A stretch of DNA of 64,000 bases from Gammaproteobacteria bacterium (lineage in GTDB: Bacteria > Pseudomonadota > Gammaproteobacteria > Pseudomonadales > Pseudohongiellaceae): assembly GCA_024639905.1 (NCBI GenBank), contig JAHEGE010000002.1, positions 1 through 64,000 on the forward strand, given 5' to 3'. Below the pieces are notes generated by a model. That model saw only the letters and a program-made list of their open reading frames with translations. It made no database searches and was not told the DNA's origin. A program made the translations under genes and the position numbers. Shown piece by piece: positions 60,609 to 64,000 of the stretch (the first letter of the stretch is position 1; every line of letters starts with the position of its first letter).

Positions 60609-62057
60609 TTAGATTACAAGAAGATCCATGAACTCGTTAACCGGCGTGGCCTCGAGCTTTGCCTGATCTTTGCACAGATCAAAAATAGCCTTGCTGCGCT
60701 TGGCGGGGAAGCGAGTAGCGAGGTTAGCCTTGAACTTTTCTTCCAGCAGTGGAATGCCTTCTTCGCGGCGGCGGCGATGGCCGACTGGGTAGTTGATCTC
60801 GATCTTGTCAGAGCAGCTGCCATCCTTGAAATAGACCTGCAGGGCGTTGGCGATCGAGCGCTTTTCGGGCTCAAGGTATTCTTTGGTGTAAGTAGGATTC
60901 TCGTGAATCTCCATCTTCTCGCGTAGCACGTCGATAATCGGATTCGCCTCGTGGAAGCTGTCTTCGTAATGCTCGGCAACGAGATTGCCGAAGGCCAAAG
61001 GCACCGCTGTCATATATTGTAGGCAGTGGTCGCGGTCGGCGGGGTTATTGAGTGGGCCAGACTTGCTGATGATGCGGATTGCCGACTCGTGTGTGTGAAT
61101 GACGATCTTCTCGATGTCGTCCAGGCGGTCTTTTACCTTGGGATGCAGGCGTACCGCTGCTTCTGCGGCAGTCTGTGAATGGAATTCGGCAGGGAAGGAA
61201 ATCTTGAACAAGATGTTCTCCATTACGTAGTTGCCGTAAGGGCGCGTGAATTCAAATTCCTTGCCTTTGAACGAGACGTCATAAAAGCCCCAGGTAGGTG
61301 CTGTCAGCACGCTTGGGTAGCCGATCTCGCCACGCAGGGTGAAGTCGGCGAGACGCACGGCGCGCGAGGTTGCATCGCCGGCGGCCCATGACTTGCGTGG
61401 TCCAGCATTCGGCGAATGACGATAAGTGCGTAGGCTAGAACCGTCGAGCCAGGCTTGTGATAGCGCGTCGATGATCTGCTCGCGCGAGCCGCCTAGCATC
61501 TTGGTCGCGACTGCGGTAGACGCGACGCGAACTAGCAATACGTGGCAAAGGCCTACGCGGTTGAAGCTGTTCTCTAGCGCGATAATGCCCTGAATTTCGT
61601 GCGCCTTAATCATGGCTGTGAGCACATCACGCATGGTTAGCGGATCTTTCCCGGCGGCAACATTCTGCTGCGAAAGGTAATCGGCGATAGCGAGGATCGC
61701 GCCGAGATTGTCTGAGGGGTGTCCCCACTCGGCGGCGAGCCAGGTGTCGTTATAGTCGAGCCATCGCACGATACAGCCGATATCCCACGCGGCTTTCACT
61801 GGGTCTAGACGGAACTGTGTGCCGGGCACGCGTGCGCCATTGGGCACGATAGTGCCTTCGGCGAGAGGGCCGAGTAGCTTGGTGCATTCCGGGAAACGTA
61901 GGGCAAGTAGGCCGCAACCCAGCGTATCCATGAGGCAGTTACGCGCGGTGTCGTAAGCTTCGGTGGAGTCTATCTCGTAATCGCAAACATAGTTGGCGAT
62001 ATCAACGAGTACCTGATCGGGAGCGGGGCGGTTATTGAGTTCTACATTGGCTGACAC
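60609..62057 (-). CDS. prpD: 2-methylcitrate dehydratase PrpD
   Basis: A 482-residue MmgE/PrpD-family enzyme that dehydrates 2-methylcitrate to 2-methylaconitate in propionate breakdown. The N terminus ([23 protein letters not shown]), the [20 protein letters not shown] stretch (about 98-117) and the [23 protein letters not shown] block (about 213-235) match PrpD closely. It follows prpC by 92 bp on the same strand and ends at a strong terminator. No acnD/prpF alternative is seen here. Confidence 0.95.
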   Translation of the reverse strand: MSANVELNNRPAPDQVLVDIANYVCDYEIDSTEAYDTARNCLMDTLGCGLLALRFPECTKLLGPLAEGTIVPNGARVPGTQFRLDPVKAAWDIGCIVRWLDYNDTWLAAEWGHPSDNLGAILAIADYLSQQNVAAGKDPLTMRDVLTAMIKAHEIQGIIALENSFNRVGLCHVLLVRVASTAVATKMLGGSREQIIDALSQAWLDGSSLRTYRHSPNAGPRKSWAAGDATSRAVRLADFTLRGEIGYPSVLTAPTWGFYDVSFKGKEFEFTRPYGNYVMENILFKISFPAEFHSQTAAEAAVRLHPKVKDRLDDIEKIVIHTHESAIRIISKSGPLNNPADRDHCLQYMTAVPLAFGNLVAEHYEDSFHEANPIIDVLREKMEIHENPTYTKEYLEPEKRSIANALQVYFKDGSCSDKIEINYPVGHRRRREEGIPLLEEKFKANLATRFPAKRSKAIFDLCKDQAKLEATPVNEFMDLLVI

Positions 62058-62149
62058 TGAAGTATTCCTTTTTGATTAACGATCGGTTTGGTCTTTCAGC
62101 CCAGCGCGCGTTCGCGCTGTGCTGTTGTGCTGTTCTCGCTCGGAGCTGG

Positions 62150-63274
62150 CTAGCGATCGGCGATGTCGACCCAGGTGGACGTCTCGGGGCCTGTGTAGTC
62201 GGCGCTAGGTCGGATGATGCGGTTATTCGCGCGCTGCTCTTTTACGTGCGCTGCCCATCCTGTTAGGCGCGACATCACGAAGATCGGCGTGAATAATTTC
62301 GTTGGGATATTCATGAAATGATAAGCCGAGGCGTGGAAAAAATCGGCATTGCAGAACAGTTTCTTCTCGCGCCACATAACCTCTTCACAGCGGACGGACA
62401 CTGGGTAGAGCGTGGTATCGCCAACCTCGGCTGCGAGCTTTTCGCTCCACTGCTTAATAATGACGTTGCGCGGATCCGACTCGCTATAAATCGCGTGACC
62501 GAAACCCATGATCTTGTCCTTGCGCGCGAGCATGCCCATGATCTCGGCTTCGGCCTGATCTGCGCTCGTCCAGTTTTCGATCATTTCCATGGCGGCTTCG
62601 TTGGCGCCGCCGTGCAGTGGGCCGCGTAATGAGCCGATCGCTGCTGTGATGCACGAATGCATGTCTGATAGCGTCGACGCGCAGACGCGCGCGGTGAATG
62701 TCGACGCATTAAACTCGTGTTCTGCGTAAAGAATGAGCGAAACATTCATGACCTGCGTGAATAGCGCACTCGGCGGGTCGCCGCCGAGCATGTGTAAGAA
62801 ATGTGCGCCTATCGACTCGTCCTCTAATGCGGTGTCGATGCGGACGCCGTCGTGGGAGAAGCGATACCAGTAGCAAATTATTGCCGGCAGCGTCGCGAGT
62901 AAGCGATCGATCGCGTCGTCCTGCTGGGCGAAATCGGTTTCGGTTTCGAGGTTGCCGAGCATGGAGCATCCCGTACGCATGACGTCCATCGGATGGGCGT
63001 CGGCTGGGATACGCTCAAGCACTTCTTTTAGTGCGTCGGGCAAGTTGCGTAGAGATTTTAATTTCGCGACGTAAGTATCGAATTCAGTCTGTGTCGGCAA
63101 GTGGCCTTTTAATAGCAGGAACGCGACTTCTTCGAACTGAGCTTTCTGAGCCAGCTCGCTAATGTCGTAGCCTCTGTAGGTTAGGCCTGTGCCGGTTTTG
63201 CCTACGGTGCACAGGGCAGTTTCGCCTGCGACTTGGCCGCGCAAGCCTGCGCCGCTCAGTTTTTTCTCTGCCAT
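62150..63274 (-). CDS. prpC: 2-methylcitrate synthase PrpC
   Basis: A 374-residue citrate-synthase-family enzyme that condenses propionyl-CoA with oxaloacetate. The N terminus GLRGQVAGETALCTVGKTGTGLTYRGYDI, the active-site region LHGGANEAAMEM (His), MGFGHAIYSESDPR (His) and the late IFVMSRLTGWAAHVKEQR are all present. The short length and AGETA motif separate PrpC from the longer type II GltA. It lies 67 bp after prpB and before prpD. Confidence 0.95.
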   Translation of the reverse strand: MAEKKLSGAGLRGQVAGETALCTVGKTGTGLTYRGYDISELAQKAQFEEVAFLLLKGHLPTQTEFDTYVAKLKSLRNLPDALKEVLERIPADAHPMDVMRTGCSMLGNLETETDFAQQDDAIDRLLATLPAIICYWYRFSHDGVRIDTALEDESIGAHFLHMLGGDPPSALFTQVMNVSLILYAEHEFNASTFTARVCASTLSDMHSCITAAIGSLRGPLHGGANEAAMEMIENWTSADQAEAEIMGMLARKDKIMGFGHAIYSESDPRNVIIKQWSEKLAAEVGDTTLYPVSVRCEEVMWREKKLFCNADFFHASAYHFMNIPTKLFTPIFVMSRLTGWAAHVKEQRANNRIIRPSADYTGPETSTWVDIADR

Positions 63275-63341
63275 GGTGTTTCTCCTTCTGTTTTTCTATC
63301 TCGTGGGATTGCTCGCTAGTGCCATGCGTTATTTCTGCGAC

Positions 63342-64000
63342 TTACTTGGCTTCCGCATCGAACAGGGCGTCCAGCTTGTTCTCATAAGCGTGGTAGCCCA
63401 GCACTTCATAGAGCTCCATACGTGTCTGCATTTTCTCCACGGCGGCGGTTTGGTCTCCGTTGATTGCAATGGTTTGGTAGACGTCTAACGCCGCCTTGCT
63501 CATGGCGCGGAAGGCGCTGAGCGGATACAACACCATGCCGACGCCTTGCTCGCCAAGCTCTTTGCAGTTGAACAGTGGAGTCTGGCCGAACTCGGTAATG
63601 TTGGCGAGGATAGGCACGTTAACAGCATCGGCAAACTGTTTGTATTGTGCGAGCTCGTTAATCGCTTCGGGGAAAATAGCATCTGCGCCGGCTTCTACGC
63701 AGGCAATGGCACGCTCTATCGCTGATTCCATGCCTTCAACGGCCAAGGCATCGGTGCGCGCCATAATCACGAAATCTTCATCGACTCGCGCATCTACAGC
63801 CGCCTTGACGCGATCGACCATTTCGGCCTGGGACACAATCGCTTTGTTCGGCCTGTGGCCGCAGCGTTTCTGTGCGACCTGATCTTCCAGATGGACAGCG
63901 GCGGCGCCTGCCTTCTCCATCGCCTGAATCGTGCGGGCGATGTTGAATGCGCCGCCCCAGCCAGTATCGATGTCGACCAGCAAGGGAAGGCTGCTGGCAT
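63342..64000 (-). CDS. prpB: 2-methylisocitrate lyase PrpB (5' end outside window)
   Basis: The 3' part of prpB; the frame is open to the right edge and the start is not visible. The product splits 2-methylisocitrate into pyruvate and succinate. The visible sequence begins within [14 protein letters not shown], which carries the metal-binding Asp, and continues through [15 protein letters not shown] (Glu and the catalytic Cys), which belong to the isocitrate lyase/PEP mutase superfamily. The TTG in this stretch is not the true start. With prpC and prpD it forms the methylcitrate operon, whose regulator would lie beyond 64000. Confidence 0.94.
   Translation of the reverse strand, partial: ASSLPLLVDIDTGWGGAFNIARTIQAMEKAGAAAVHLEDQVAQKRCGHRPNKAIVSQAEMVDRVKAAVDARVDEDFVIMARTDALAVEGMESAIERAIACVEAGADAIFPEAINELAQYKQFADAVNVPILANITEFGQTPLFNCKELGEQGVGMVLYPLSAFRAMSKAALDVYQTIAINGDQTAAVEKMQTRMELYEVLGYHAYENKLDALFDAEAK

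Overview
The window is ordinary chromosomal DNA of a Gram-negative gammaproteobacterium. The outer-membrane assembly and lipid A genes (bamA, skp, lpxD, fabZ, lpxA, lpxB), the sigma-E module (rpoE, rseA, rseP, mucD) and the SOS genes recA/recX all fit. Gene order through rpsB-tsf-pyrH-frr-uppS-cdsA-dxr-rseP-bamA-skp-lpxD-fabZ-lpxA-lpxB-rnhB-dnaE-accA-tilS-pyrG-kdsA-eno-ftsB-ispD-ispF-truD-pcm-nlpD-fdxA-mutS-recA-recX matches the order I remember from Pseudomonas and relatives. The genus cannot be fixed from the sequence. Base composition and codon use look uniform (mid-50s percent GC by eye). I see no insertion sequence, prophage, integron, CRISPR array, tRNA or rRNA.

Layout. (1) 1-7.9 kb: end of rpoE, rseA, a terminator hairpin, mucD, then lepA-lepB-rnc-era-recO. 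(2) 8-12 kb: cysM, rlmD, mazG, adk. (3) 12.3-13.2 kb: a lysine/alanine repeat protein resembling histone H1, ended by a strong terminator. (4) 13.3-15.6 kb: tsaB, uppP, rsmJ, meeting the leftward cluster dapE, dapD, an ArsC-like gene, glnD and map (15.6-21.6 kb) at a shared terminator. (5) 22-43.3 kb: the long rightward translation, isoprenoid, envelope and lipid A cluster through dnaE-accA-tilS. (6) 43.4-52.7 kb: pyrG-kdsA-eno-ftsB-ispD-ispF-truD-pcm, a DUF368 membrane protein and nlpD. (7) 52.7-58.5 kb: leftward fdxA and mutS, then rightward pncC/cinA, recA (two LexA boxes) and recX. (8) 58.6-64 kb: a DUF1015 protein, an ibpA-type small heat-shock gene with a sigma-32-like promoter and a ROSE-like RNA thermometer, and leftward prpB-prpC-prpD for propionate use by the methylcitrate cycle.

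How the genes work together. Sigma-E, RseA, RseP and MucD sense and repair envelope damage, while BamA, Skp, LepB and the Lpx enzymes build the envelope. UppS makes, UppP recycles and the DUF368 protein probably translocates the undecaprenyl-phosphate carrier; Dxr, IspD and IspF feed it isoprenoid units. RecA, RecX, MutS, RecO and DnaE handle DNA replication and repair.

The most notable pattern is what is missing from otherwise conserved neighbourhoods. rpoS is absent between nlpD and fdxA, surE between truD and pcm, relA between rlmD and mazG, and rseB between rseA and mucD. pdxJ and dapC are also absent from their usual places. Three of these serve starvation or stationary-phase physiology, so this lineage may have remodelled or lost the classical RelA/RpoS programme, unless the genes lie elsewhere. 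I did not find a convincing new multi-gene system.
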